Source of the DNA: Pseudomonas tremae
Lineage (GTDB): Bacteria > Pseudomonadota > Gammaproteobacteria > Pseudomonadales > Pseudomonadaceae
Direction of reading: 5' to 3'
DNA length: 45,096 nucleotides
NCBI RefSeq assembly: GCF_001401155.1
Contig: NZ_LJRO01000013.1
Span: forward strand, 1-45,096
Shown here in pieces: positions 6,873-14,864 of the stretch (the first letter of the stretch is position 1; each line of letters begins with the position of its first letter). The position numbers were made by a program, and so were the translations under genes. The notes beneath the pieces were generated by a model. It saw only the letters and a program-made list of their open reading frames with translations, searched no databases and was not told where the DNA came from.

Positions 6873-7250
6873 ATGTCGAGTAAGGGCGTCCCTACCCTGG
6901 ATAAAGCGAAGGTTCTGGAAAATGCTGTAACGTCGATTCAGCTAGGGATTGAGGGCTATCAGCTCACCCAGGGAAGTAACGGCAACCTCCTTCGAGCTGT
7001 CTCATCTGCTCGCAACCTCTTCGCAGGGGTCCTACTGCTTTTTAAGTACAGGATTGCAATGCTAGCGGACTCCCCTGAACATGCCGCCAGCCTCATCTAC
7101 AAGGCCAGAAAATTTAAACCTTTCCGTGATGAGGGTGGCGTTATCCAATGGCGCCCCGAGCTTGAAAGAAATAAGACAATCGACGTAGCAGATATTGAGC
7201 TTCATTTCGATGCGCTGGGTACCTGCGGGCGATGCCCGCAGCACGCGTAG
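6873..7250 (+). CDS. Hypothetical protein, probably truncated at the C-terminus
   Basis: This encodes 125 residues from the ATG at 6873, preceded by GGGAGAA. The protein is helical throughout (NAVTSIQLGIEGYQ, then LLRAVSSARNLFAGVLLLFKYRIAML), and I vaguely recall longer proteins with this start that continue into a HEPN-like helical domain. After ELHFDALG the sequence changes character and ends in nine unrelated residues that read across a perfect hairpin (7223-7241). I suspect a recombination breakpoint near 7218, just left of the defence cassette. Function unknown. Confidence 0.5.
   Translation: MSSKGVPTLDKAKVLENAVTSIQLGIEGYQLTQGSNGNLLRAVSSARNLFAGVLLLFKYRIAMLADSPEHAASLIYKARKFKPFRDEGGVIQWRPELERNKTIDVADIELHFDALGTCGRCPQHA
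7223..7241. repeat. Perfect 8-bp hairpin at the end of a truncated gene
   Basis: CTGCGGGC and GCCCGCAG are perfect complements around a GAT loop. No T run follows, so it is not a standard terminator. It lies at the point where the gene ending at 7250 loses family-like sequence and about 40 bases before the first cassette-border motif. Confidence 0.6.
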
Positions 7251-7280
7251 CGTGGCCCATCGGATCCTCTCCTCTAGCCT

Positions 7281-7298
7281 GTGACAACCTTTATTATC
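7281..7298 (+). repeat. Cassette-border motif, left copy
   Basis: TGTGACAACCTTTATT (7280-7295) contains the 13-base core GACARNCTTTATT that recurs near the right end of the cassette at 19292, 19347, 19415, 19456, 19472 and 19842. The leading TGT recalls the outer ends of Tn7/Tn5053/Mu-type transposons, but no matching transposase gene lies in the window. Confidence 0.55.
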
Positions 7299-7363
7299 AA
7301 TACACACAGTTATCGTCGGGGCATAATGCCCTGTACGACACATGGTAGAGAGTGAATGCATCG

Positions 7364-8188
7364 ATGATAGAACAGCCAAAAAGGCTTACTCCGACACGCA
7401 ACACTGTGCGAGAGTTGTATCTGAAATCAGGTAACCGCTGCGCTTTTCCGGGATGCAAAAAAGCTCTTTTCAACAGCAAAGGCTTGTTCGTTGCGCAGGT
7501 TTGTCACATCGAAGCTGCCGAGTCTGGAGGTGAAAGATTCAACCCCAACCAGACAAATGAGGAGCGGCGGGACGCATCGAATCTGATGCTGATGTGTTAC
7601 GACCACCACATCGAAACCAACAACGTTGCACAGTTCCCGGCAGCCTTGTTGAAACGCTACAAAGCAGGTCATGAGGTTCGGTTTTCGGATGTAGTCGGAG
7701 TGATGGTGCAGCAGGTCTGTGATCACACGACGCTTAGCAACCCGCTGACTGCCGTCAATTTGCTGAAAATCAACAGAGCACTTTCGTGGGGGCATTCCAA
7801 AGTAGAGCTTGACGCTGTTCTGGAGGAAGTCGCTGAGCTCGCCAGTCAGCTAAAGAATCTTCCTATTCCTTGCCGTGAGTTTTTTCTCGTTCTCGTCAAT
7901 CGTGCAGAAGAGTGCCGTGTCCTCAATACACTTGAGGTGTCCACTGTCGACATCAAGCAAGCAACGGACATGGGGCGGCGCGAGATCCGAGAGTTTTTCT
8001 CAATTCTTGATCAACACGGGCTCACGTTTGACAACGGCCAGAACGATTCTGGAATCCAGATGGTAGGCATCACTAAAGCGCGATCCGATTGGCCCGCGTG
8101 GCGTGATATCAAACTGTTTTGCAAACAAGAAAAAATTGATGTTGCCCAGATCATCTTGGGGCTGAACTTCGCTCTTCTGGACGAATAA
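7364..8188 (+). CDS. HNH endonuclease
   Basis: This encodes 274 residues from the ATG at 7364; a GTG four codons upstream is an alternative. The HNH/treble-clef core lies in the first 90 residues: C26 and C31, the V-C-H-I-E-A-A motif with C47 and H48, N73 in A-S-N-L-M-L-M-C, then H81-H82. This is a DNA-cutting fold with zinc ligands and the catalytic His in place. The C-terminal 180 residues are mainly helical and of unknown fold, perhaps a sensor or partner-binding part. Similar HNH proteins occur as effectors in multi-gene defence systems. Here it stands alone directly inside the left border motif, 348 bases before the Gabija-like pair. Confidence 0.75.
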   Translation: MIEQPKRLTPTRNTVRELYLKSGNRCAFPGCKKALFNSKGLFVAQVCHIEAAESGGERFNPNQTNEERRDASNLMLMCYDHHIETNNVAQFPAALLKRYKAGHEVRFSDVVGVMVQQVCDHTTLSNPLTAVNLLKINRALSWGHSKVELDAVLEEVAELASQLKNLPIPCREFFLVLVNRAEECRVLNTLEVSTVDIKQATDMGRREIREFFSILDQHGLTFDNGQNDSGIQMVGITKARSDWPAWRDIKLFCKQEKIDVAQIILGLNFALLDE

Positions 8189-8204
8189 CTCCCCTTGAGG
8201 TAAC

Positions 8205-8352
8205 CCTCTGGGCGCCGCCGAGCTTGGCCACTGAGAGTTTCAGGCTGATTCAGTCAGCGCGACACCGTCATCAGGGCAACGCCTGCCAGTCGCGCCACAT
8301 CGCCCAGCGTTACACCCCGGCCAACGCGACCATTGCCGTCATGCAGCGCACC
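8205..8352 (-). pseudogene. LacI-family regulator helix-turn-helix relic
   Basis: The reverse strand reads VTLGDVARLAGVALMTVSR, a stop, then LNQPETLSGQAR, which is the N-terminal helix-turn-helix of a LacI/GalR-type repressor. An in-frame TGA (8254-8256) replaces the expected Ala codon, and no ligand-binding domain follows. This is a small decayed fragment and the only coding trace I see in the 348 bases between the HNH gene and the ATPase gene. Confidence 0.55.
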
Positions 8353-8536
8353 GTAGCCCCAACATGCTTGTCCAAATGCCCGTGGAATTCGCATCCCATT
8401 CTCAGCAATGGCTCCCTGCCACTAAATTACCCTTCCGACTCGCTTTCTCCCGTGATAAAAGCCCATCACACCCACAGATTGCACGGACTGCCTTACGCCA
8501 TCCGGGACAGGCTTTCCAACAGGACGGAGAAGCAAG

Positions 8537-10459
8537 ATGCATTTGAAGCGGATCAGGGCGTCAAATTTTCGTGCGTTTGGCGACGGTACGGTTGCCCCAT
8601 CACTTGACTGGGAGCTTGCCTCCGGACTGAACATTCTTGTCGGGGAAAACGATTCCGGTAAAACCTCTGTAATCGACGCGATTCGCTACGTGTTGTGGAC
8701 AACCAGCTACGAGTTCATTCGCCTCTTCGAAACTGACTTTCACATCACGGGCACAGCACGAGCCCGCTCCCTGTTCATCGAAGCCACTCTTGTGGACCTA
8801 GACCCCGCGCAAGAGGCTTCAGTTCTCGAATGGATGACCCACGAAGCAGACGGGTCTCATAGCTTGATCGTCTATCTGCAGGCGCGCTGGGTACCACCGA
8901 AGGCCAACAAGCGAGGACGGGTCGAGGCAATTACCTGCTCGGGTCCGAACGGCACGGGGCCAGAGATCGGCACGGCGGTTCGCGAGCTCATCCGAGCCAC
9001 CTATTTACGCCCCCTTCGAGATGCCGAAGCCGAACTACGCCCCGGTCGCCAGTCTCGGCTGTCCCAAATTTTGGGCGCACATAAACGTATTGATGGGCAG
9101 GAGCAAAATGACTTCGACCTAGCGGCTCCTGCCACCGTCCCCAGCAACCTGGTCGGGCTGATGGCGTTTGCTCAGCACCACTTGGGCGAGCATCAGGTCA
9201 TCAGAGATGTGCAAGACGACATCAACGACAACTACCTGAACAAGTTCGCGTTCGCTGGCGATGCCCTGTCCTCACGTATCCAGATCGCTCCAGAGTTGGG
9301 CCTGCAGCCCATTCTGGAGCGCTTCGAATTGGCGCTGCTGCCATCCTCTACCATCGATCCAGGTGAGCGGTACATTCGCGGACTCGGCTATAACAATGCT
9401 CTGTTCATGGCGACCGAATTGGTTCTGCTGCGGGACGGTGATGAACTCGGACTGCTACTGATCGAGGAGCCCGAGGCCCATCTCCATCCGCAGCTGCAGG
9501 AGCGCGTTCAGCAGCTCCTCGAACGCACCTCCAAAGCGGCGGAGCCAGATAGTCGCCCTGTTCAGATCATCATGACTACCCACAGCCCATCTCTGGCGGC
9601 GGGTGCGGACATCGCAAGCCTGACCTTGGTAAACCGTGCCCAACTGTTCAGTCTGGCTCACGGGAAGACCAAACTGCTGAAAAGTGATTACGAGTTTTTG
9701 AGGCGCTTTATCGATGCTACCAAAGCGAATCTGTTCTTCGCTCGCGGCGTTGCGATCGTGGAAGGGCCAGCAGAAGCGCTGCTGCTGCCCGCTCTGGCTG
9801 CTGCTTCAGGATACTCGTTCAACGAACACGGCATTTCTTGCGTTAATGTTGGCGGAGTTGGGCTTTATCACTACGCGCGAATATTGCAGCCGATTGATGG
9901 CTCGGCGATTCCCATTCCTGTCGCCTGCATCACGGATCGTGACATCGTCCCCAATGAGGCCACCTACATATCTCCTCCCAAGAACAACCGTAAACGATTC
10001 GAAAAAGACTACACGCCAGAGGAAGTCGAGGCACTGGTCAAAACGAAGGTCGACCGCGCCCAGGGTGGTAGCACAATTGTCTGCGTCTCCAACAACTGGA
10101 CGCTGGAATTCGATCTCGCCCTTCATGGATTTGCCCAGTTGATGCATGACGCAATTCACTTGGCGAAGAAGGCAGACTCGAGGGGTGAACGGCTGACGGA
10201 GGACGATGAGAAGAAGACGATCGTCGAGGCAGGCGAGCGCTGGAAAGAACTCTCGAACGCTGGGCACACGCCAGTGGAACTGGCGTCACTCATCTATCAA
10301 CCGCTCGTTGAAAAAGAGGCATCAAAAGCGATGACCGCCCAATACGCTGCTCACCTGATTTCAACAGGCGACTATGGGAAAGGCGATGAGCTGTTCAACA
10401 AGCTACCGCCTTACCTACAGCAGGCGTTACGGCATCTGACTGGCAGGGCTAAGCCATGA
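8537..10459 (+). CDS. gajA: OLD-family ATPase/TOPRIM nuclease, GajA-like
   Basis: This encodes 640 residues. The N-terminal ABC-type ATPase has Walker A G-E-N-D-S-G-K-T-S (36-44), a Walker B/ABC region ending L-L-L-I-E-E-P-E-A-H-L-H-P (about 306-318) and the H-loop T-T-H-S-P (about 347). The C-terminal TOPRIM nuclease domain shows V-E-G-P-A-E (about 407) and I-T-D-R-D (about 466), the acidic residues that bind metal. A UvrD-like helicase gene follows with a four-base ATGA overlap, the defining order of Gabija systems, in which GajA cuts DNA when phage replication depletes nucleotides. It is slightly longer than the roughly 580-residue model GajA. GGACGGAG precedes the start. Confidence 0.8.
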   Translation: MHLKRIRASNFRAFGDGTVAPSLDWELASGLNILVGENDSGKTSVIDAIRYVLWTTSYEFIRLFETDFHITGTARARSLFIEATLVDLDPAQEASVLEWMTHEADGSHSLIVYLQARWVPPKANKRGRVEAITCSGPNGTGPEIGTAVRELIRATYLRPLRDAEAELRPGRQSRLSQILGAHKRIDGQEQNDFDLAAPATVPSNLVGLMAFAQHHLGEHQVIRDVQDDINDNYLNKFAFAGDALSSRIQIAPELGLQPILERFELALLPSSTIDPGERYIRGLGYNNALFMATELVLLRDGDELGLLLIEEPEAHLHPQLQERVQQLLERTSKAAEPDSRPVQIIMTTHSPSLAAGADIASLTLVNRAQLFSLAHGKTKLLKSDYEFLRRFIDATKANLFFARGVAIVEGPAEALLLPALAAASGYSFNEHGISCVNVGGVGLYHYARILQPIDGSAIPIPVACITDRDIVPNEATYISPPKNNRKRFEKDYTPEEVEALVKTKVDRAQGGSTIVCVSNNWTLEFDLALHGFAQLMHDAIHLAKKADSRGERLTEDDEKKTIVEAGERWKELSNAGHTPVELASLIYQPLVEKEASKAMTAQYAAHLISTGDYGKGDELFNKLPPYLQQALRHLTGRAKP

Positions 10460-12366
10460 CAGTCCCTGTGATCAATGCTGCCGATCTTGCGGCTCTACGC
10501 GAACTGACACCCGACTTGAACTTCGATGATCAAGAGCGGCGTGCCGTATTGCTGGAGAACCAGTCTCGTGACATCAACGCCGCGCCAGGCAGTGGCAAGA
10601 CAACGGTACTCTCCGCGAAGCTCCTGATGCTGAGCCGCAGATGGACCTCAAGCCGCACAGGCGTTTGTGTGCTCAGCCATACCAATGTCGCCCGTGATGA
10701 AATTCAACATCGGTTAGGTACAAGCCATGACGGGAGTCGCCTGCTCACGCATCCCCACTTCATCGGGACGATTCACGCCATGGTGAATCAGTTTCTGGCT
10801 CTGCCCTACCTGCGAAGCAATGGGATGACTGTCGATGTCATCGACAACGATATCTTTGCTCGCCGGGCATTGGCGTTAGCCCAAGCTAACTTTGGCTTGA
10901 ATCTGTACATGCAAAAGAATGCGAGCGTAACGCCCATGTTAGAGGGGCTGGTCTACAAGGGTGCCTCTCTGGACCTCGCCAGCGAGTTTGGCTCGCTTCC
11001 TAAACCAGGCGCAAAAACCCTTCCGACAATCGTCGGTATCAAAGAAAAACTCGCCGCTGAAGGGATTTTCCGGCACGCGGACATGTTCGCGTACGCAGAA
11101 CGTTTGTTGACCCTTTTCCCTAAGGTTCGCACCCAGCTATCCCGCCGGTTCCCTATCGTCTTCATTGACGAAATGCAGGACACGTCCTGGGAGCAAGAGC
11201 GTTTGTTGCAGCTGATGTTCGATGAGACTGTCACAATTCAGCGCTTCGGCGACATCAACCAACGAATCCTTGGAAGCTCGGAAGGCGCGGAAAACCTGAC
11301 TTTCCCTCGAGGCGACGTACTTCCGATCTCCTCCAGCAAGCGCTTCGGTCCCCACATCGCTAAGTCCGTGTCTAGAGCACAGCTGGCAGGTACCGCTATT
11401 ACCGGAGAGGGCGAAGACCGTCAAGCTTCCATGCTGATCGTCTACAGCACCGGGCGAGTACAGGAAGTGATCTCGACGTTTGGAGACCATGTACTAGACC
11501 GGTTCAGCGATACCGATCTGACTAGTGGAAAAGTCAAAGCCCTTTGCGCTCGCAAACAGGGCGATGCTCCAACACAGATAGCTGGCCGTACTCTCCTGGA
11601 CTACTGGCCGGCTTCGGGCGGCGACCAATCACCCGGCCTAAAGCTTGTGCGATTCTGGGCGCTTCTCGGGGGGCCCAAGCCTGCCGTAAACGCATCGTTC
11701 TCATCACGATTTGAGGAGATCCGCAGAGCGCTGTTTCTGGTACTGCGCGCGGCCAAGGCAGAAATTGTCGAAGGCTTGAAAACCGACCATCAGTTAATTC
11801 GAAAACTGCGTGATGCTGATGAAGATGTTTCAGCCTTCCGGCTACTGATTCGTGATCTGTGCATGAAAAACGTGAGCGATGCGGATGAAGCTAGGCGTAT
11901 CCGTATCGTGAATTTTTTATACGTGAGGCTGCGCCCGTTGCTCCCAAATCACATGACGCCACAGATATTCGCCGCGCTCCCGGTTTTTGAGCGACCAGAG
12001 GCCATGGCTATTCACGGAGCCCACCGGTCCATGTGCTCTATCGAAAAAAATGGTCGCAGCTTAGATATTCATATCGGTACCCTCGCCTCGATGAAAGGCG
12101 AAACGCATCTGGCGACCCTCGTCATGGAGTCTTTAGGCCATCCAAGTCGTCGCTTCGACCTACAGCTGGCATTACCCATAATTGCTGGGATTGATACTCG
12201 CTACGCTAAAATGCCTGAGACTCAGCTTTCTCAATTTCGAAACCTGTATGTCGGTATGTCGCGACCTACAAGCTTTCTGTGCTTGGCAGTCAATGCAGAA
12301 CGGGTTTCAGACGAGTGTAAAACGGCATTGACCGATCAAGGATGGACCATCACCCATTTGCTGTAG
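10456..12366 (+). CDS. gajB: UvrD/PcrA-like helicase, GajB-like
   Basis: This encodes 636 residues and overlaps the upstream gene by four bases. Superfamily 1 helicase motifs are visible: a Q-like motif F-D-D-Q-E-R-R-A (23-30), Walker A A-A-P-G-S-G-K-T-T (42-50), Walker B V-F-I-D-E-M-Q-D (about 234-241), a motif V-like region G-T-L-A-S-M-K-G-E-T-H (about 540) and the motif VI region L-Y-V-G-M-S-R-P-T (about 596-604). In Gabija, GajB works with the GajA tetramer on damaged or terminated DNA. At 636 residues it is longer than the roughly 490-residue model GajB, with extra sequence between the helicase halves. The R-P-T motif keeps the arginine finger. Confidence 0.8.
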   Translation: MTVPVINAADLAALRELTPDLNFDDQERRAVLLENQSRDINAAPGSGKTTVLSAKLLMLSRRWTSSRTGVCVLSHTNVARDEIQHRLGTSHDGSRLLTHPHFIGTIHAMVNQFLALPYLRSNGMTVDVIDNDIFARRALALAQANFGLNLYMQKNASVTPMLEGLVYKGASLDLASEFGSLPKPGAKTLPTIVGIKEKLAAEGIFRHADMFAYAERLLTLFPKVRTQLSRRFPIVFIDEMQDTSWEQERLLQLMFDETVTIQRFGDINQRILGSSEGAENLTFPRGDVLPISSSKRFGPHIAKSVSRAQLAGTAITGEGEDRQASMLIVYSTGRVQEVISTFGDHVLDRFSDTDLTSGKVKALCARKQGDAPTQIAGRTLLDYWPASGGDQSPGLKLVRFWALLGGPKPAVNASFSSRFEEIRRALFLVLRAAKAEIVEGLKTDHQLIRKLRDADEDVSAFRLLIRDLCMKNVSDADEARRIRIVNFLYVRLRPLLPNHMTPQIFAALPVFERPEAMAIHGAHRSMCSIEKNGRSLDIHIGTLASMKGETHLATLVMESLGHPSRRFDLQLALPIIAGIDTRYAKMPETQLSQFRNLYVGMSRPTSFLCLAVNAERVSDECKTALTDQGWTITHLL

Positions 12367-12495
12367 CAGGCCAAGGGGTGCAGCCTTCGAGAGCAAGGGC
12401 TTGCTGACAGGCTTTGAGTCGTTAGCACTTCTCAAGTCCCGTAAGTCGTTCTGCCGGCTGCAGTAGAGCAAAGTAAGATTTCTGGGAGGTCTGGT

Positions 12496-13596
12496 ATGGA
12501 TAACGATCACCGTTGGAAGCTTTTCAACCTGGACTCGCTACTGGATGAGATGGACGGGCCTCTTCCGGAGGCATCAACAATAGACCTCTTCATTGCCGCT
12601 ATCTCATTCAAGAACTTCGACTTCGTAGAGCGGCGCTTATCTTTTGTATGTGAAAGCGTGACCTACAGGTTCGAGGTCTGGCAGAGACTGATTGACGCCG
12701 CACCTGTGAAATATTGGATTAAAAACAAACAGGAGGGCGTACTGATTTACCCTCAGTCCGACTTCTGTGGTGCTCTGAGGAGCTATCGATATAGAGGGCC
12801 GCTTCTCGATGTCAAAGCGATGTCTTCCGATTGGGTAACTGTCGCGGATACTCGAACGCTTTACAGCGCTCTCGACACCCCGGCTGCCCGCTCTGTCTAC
12901 GATGCTTGGCATCGGTGGGTGACGTCGACCACCAAAGAGGCTGCCGATCTGGCTGAAGGGCGTTTCGCCAACACTACCGTGGCCAGATCCTTGATCCTTT
13001 CTAGCCTGGGTGCCTGCCTCGCCTGCAAGGAGCCTGCAATCAGCAGCGCCAGAACCACAATCGCCAGCGTGCCTGGTAGCGGGACACTCATCCAGCTGCC
13101 GCTCTGTAGGTTGCACCTAGAACAGGCCAAACAGCAGCCGAATGTGCTGAAGTTTTTGGGAACGCTGTTTTCCCTCTCGATAGATATCCCCGAGTTCGGT
13201 CGAAGCGAATTCATCCCTGACGAATTGATACCACACGTTCATGCCATGGTCGCTGAAGAGCTTGGAGGTATTGCTGCGAGTGCGGAGAAGCGTGAAAAGG
13301 GATGGCACCTCAGAATTGACCTGCCGCACGGCTGGTGGTGGCTACTGCGGCTGAAGTCGCTGATTAATTACTCCTACATGCTTTTCAGCCCTTCAGAAAA
13401 AAAGCAGGTGTACCGGGCGGACTCTGCTCCTGATCATCACGACCTCCCGTTTTTCCCTGACCACGAACATGCTCGTCCTGACAGAAATTCGGATGTCCGC
13501 TCGCCGAGTTTTTTGTACGGCAATCCATTTTTTGATTTCAAGCGACTACGACAGGTCAGCGACGAGCGAATGAGGCCGACTGAGCAGGCTCGCTAG
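12496..13596 (+). CDS. Hypothetical protein downstream of the Gabija-like pair
   Basis: This encodes 366 residues beginning MDNDHRWKLFNLDSLLDEM, with a strong GGGAGGT eight bases before the ATG. It stands 130 bases behind the helicase. I recognise no domain. Near the centre are A-C-L-A-C-K and, about 33 residues on, L-C-R-L-H-L-E, which could make a Cys3-His zinc site. The region around DLPHGWWWLLRLKSLINYSYM is aromatic and hydrophobic. The last 60 residues are rich in His, Asp and Pro. There is no signal peptide. It could be a third component of the Gabija-like system or an independent cassette gene. Confidence 0.6.
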   Translation: MDNDHRWKLFNLDSLLDEMDGPLPEASTIDLFIAAISFKNFDFVERRLSFVCESVTYRFEVWQRLIDAAPVKYWIKNKQEGVLIYPQSDFCGALRSYRYRGPLLDVKAMSSDWVTVADTRTLYSALDTPAARSVYDAWHRWVTSTTKEAADLAEGRFANTTVARSLILSSLGACLACKEPAISSARTTIASVPGSGTLIQLPLCRLHLEQAKQQPNVLKFLGTLFSLSIDIPEFGRSEFIPDELIPHVHAMVAEELGGIAASAEKREKGWHLRIDLPHGWWWLLRLKSLINYSYMLFSPSEKKQVYRADSAPDHHDLPFFPDHEHARPDRNSDVRSPSFLYGNPFFDFKRLRQVSDERMRPTEQAR

Positions 13597-13885
13597 GCCT
13601 TTCCGTTGCTCGGCACGCCCATCGCTGAATTTGCAGTTGGAGAGGGTCGTGCGTGGGTAGGGGCTGTTGATGGCTTGCCAGGCCAGAAAATTCACGCTGA
13701 AAAGCTCAAAAATGACCATTCGTGAACTAATTAAGGATCATAAAAGACTTCACTTTTTATCACAACAATATGATTTTTAAAGTTTTTTAGCAGATTTTTT
13801 GAAAAGTCGCGTCACCTATATCTAGAGAGAGGTTTCCCGATTTCGGTAGAAAGGTCCCATCAAAAGCCATTTGAGACCTAACAAA
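13597..13885. promoter_or_regulatory. AT-rich intergenic stretch upstream of the small membrane protein
   Basis: This interval has no gene I can support. From about 13728 to 13805 it is markedly AT-rich, with runs such as TTTTTAAAGTTTTTTAG, unlike the surrounding sequence, and probably holds the promoter for the two overlapping genes that follow. I do not see a clear -35/-10 pair or an operator. Confidence 0.35.
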
Positions 13886-14023
13886 GTGAATAACTTTCGC
13901 AAAGTTGTAGAAGCTCTGGAAAAGCTCGCACCTAACGCGGACAAGCTAGTTCCGCTCATTCTGTCTTTCGCAGTCTTCGCTGCGATCATCGTCATTGGTT
14001 TGCAGCAAGGAGTAGGCAAATGA
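13886..14023 (+). CDS. Small single-pass membrane protein
   Basis: This encodes 45 residues from the GTG at 13886 (a TTG at 13871 is an alternative). A charged helix (FRKVVEALEKLAPNADK) is followed by one membrane segment, VPLILSFAVFAAIIVIGL. The stop overlaps the ATG of the next gene by four bases (ATGA), so the two are translationally coupled. Small coupled membrane peptides of this kind can be toxins, anchors or phage-related. Nothing in the sequence decides which. Confidence 0.55.
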   Translation: MNNFRKVVEALEKLAPNADKLVPLILSFAVFAAIIVIGLQQGVGK

Positions 14024-14733
14024 GGATTTTTCCTTGGGTGAAGATGCCAGCGCTGTGGATCAAGGGAGGAGGCCTGCGTGACTTCGGATGGGCGAACTCC
14101 AGCACCGTGCAGCGCTCCAAGGCAATCGCTGCGCTGCAGTTGTACATCGCGCTTTTGACTGTCGCAGAAGAGGACTGGCGTACAGATGGCTGCAAGATGG
14201 TTGCAGATATCACCTATAGCGATCTGATGCGGATCACCAATCTGAGTCGGCAGCTGGTCGCAACGGGACTGGACGGATTAGTGGCGGCCGGGCGGATCAC
14301 CACGGAGAAACAAGGCCGGAAATGCCGGTACCTGATTACTGGCTACGACTTCACCGGCAACTGGTGCAAGCTGCCTGCGAGGGCGTTGTACGTTCCTTTG
14401 AAGCAGACACTGATCGAGCCCTTCCAGCTGTTCCAGAAGCGGTCGGTCTGCGAGTTGGATGCACTCAAGCTCTTCCTCTATTTCGCTTTCGCCCGGGATA
14501 ACAAAACGCCCTACACCATGGCCTCATTCGAAACGATCTGCGAAAAGACCGGTGTGCCCGAAAAGCGCATCCCCCGGGCGAATGCATTTCTCATCAATTG
14601 CGGGTTGCTGGCCAACTTGTCGCGCGAGCATTCGGAAGACGCCAAGAAGAAGGAGCCGAACAAGTATTTCCTGCGTGGTTACAGGGCGCTTTTTGTAGGT
14701 CGGCAAGCGCTGGCCCCCGCGCCAGCAGCGTGA
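14020..14733 (+). CDS. Winged-helix DNA-binding protein
   Basis: This encodes 237 residues with AAGGAG eight bases before the ATG. Residues 65-110 form a winged-helix pattern: MVADITYSDLMRITNLSRQL, then VATGLDGLVAAGRITTE and a beta wing ending CRYLITGYD. A second helical repeat near residues 165-205 (MASFETICEKTGVPEKRI, then NAFLINCGLL) looks like another helix-turn-helix, an arrangement known from plasmid or phage initiator proteins. It may be a regulator or replication-type protein. It is coupled to the small membrane protein upstream. The following gene starts 131 bases later with its own ribosome-binding site. Confidence 0.6.
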   Translation: MRIFPWVKMPALWIKGGGLRDFGWANSSTVQRSKAIAALQLYIALLTVAEEDWRTDGCKMVADITYSDLMRITNLSRQLVATGLDGLVAAGRITTEKQGRKCRYLITGYDFTGNWCKLPARALYVPLKQTLIEPFQLFQKRSVCELDALKLFLYFAFARDNKTPYTMASFETICEKTGVPEKRIPRANAFLINCGLLANLSREHSEDAKKKEPNKYFLRGYRALFVGRQALAPAPAA

Positions 14734-14864
14734 CCGGGGCCTGACCAGTCAGCCGAAGCTGCCCAGCTGATATATCCAAGGAGCGACGGGCTCCATATAC
14801 TGGCACAAGGCTATTTTTGGCGTAGAAGTGCTGTGCGCTCGGCAGTATCGATAGGAAGGAACCG

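Noticed and set aside
8224..8607. Forward open frame of 127 codons between the HNH and ATPase genes
   Set aside because: It overlaps the start of the ATPase gene in another frame, and its region carries a reverse-strand LacI relic instead.
12392..12405. AGCAAGGGCTTGCT considered as a terminator after the helicase gene
   Set aside because: The loop would be only two bases and no T run follows.
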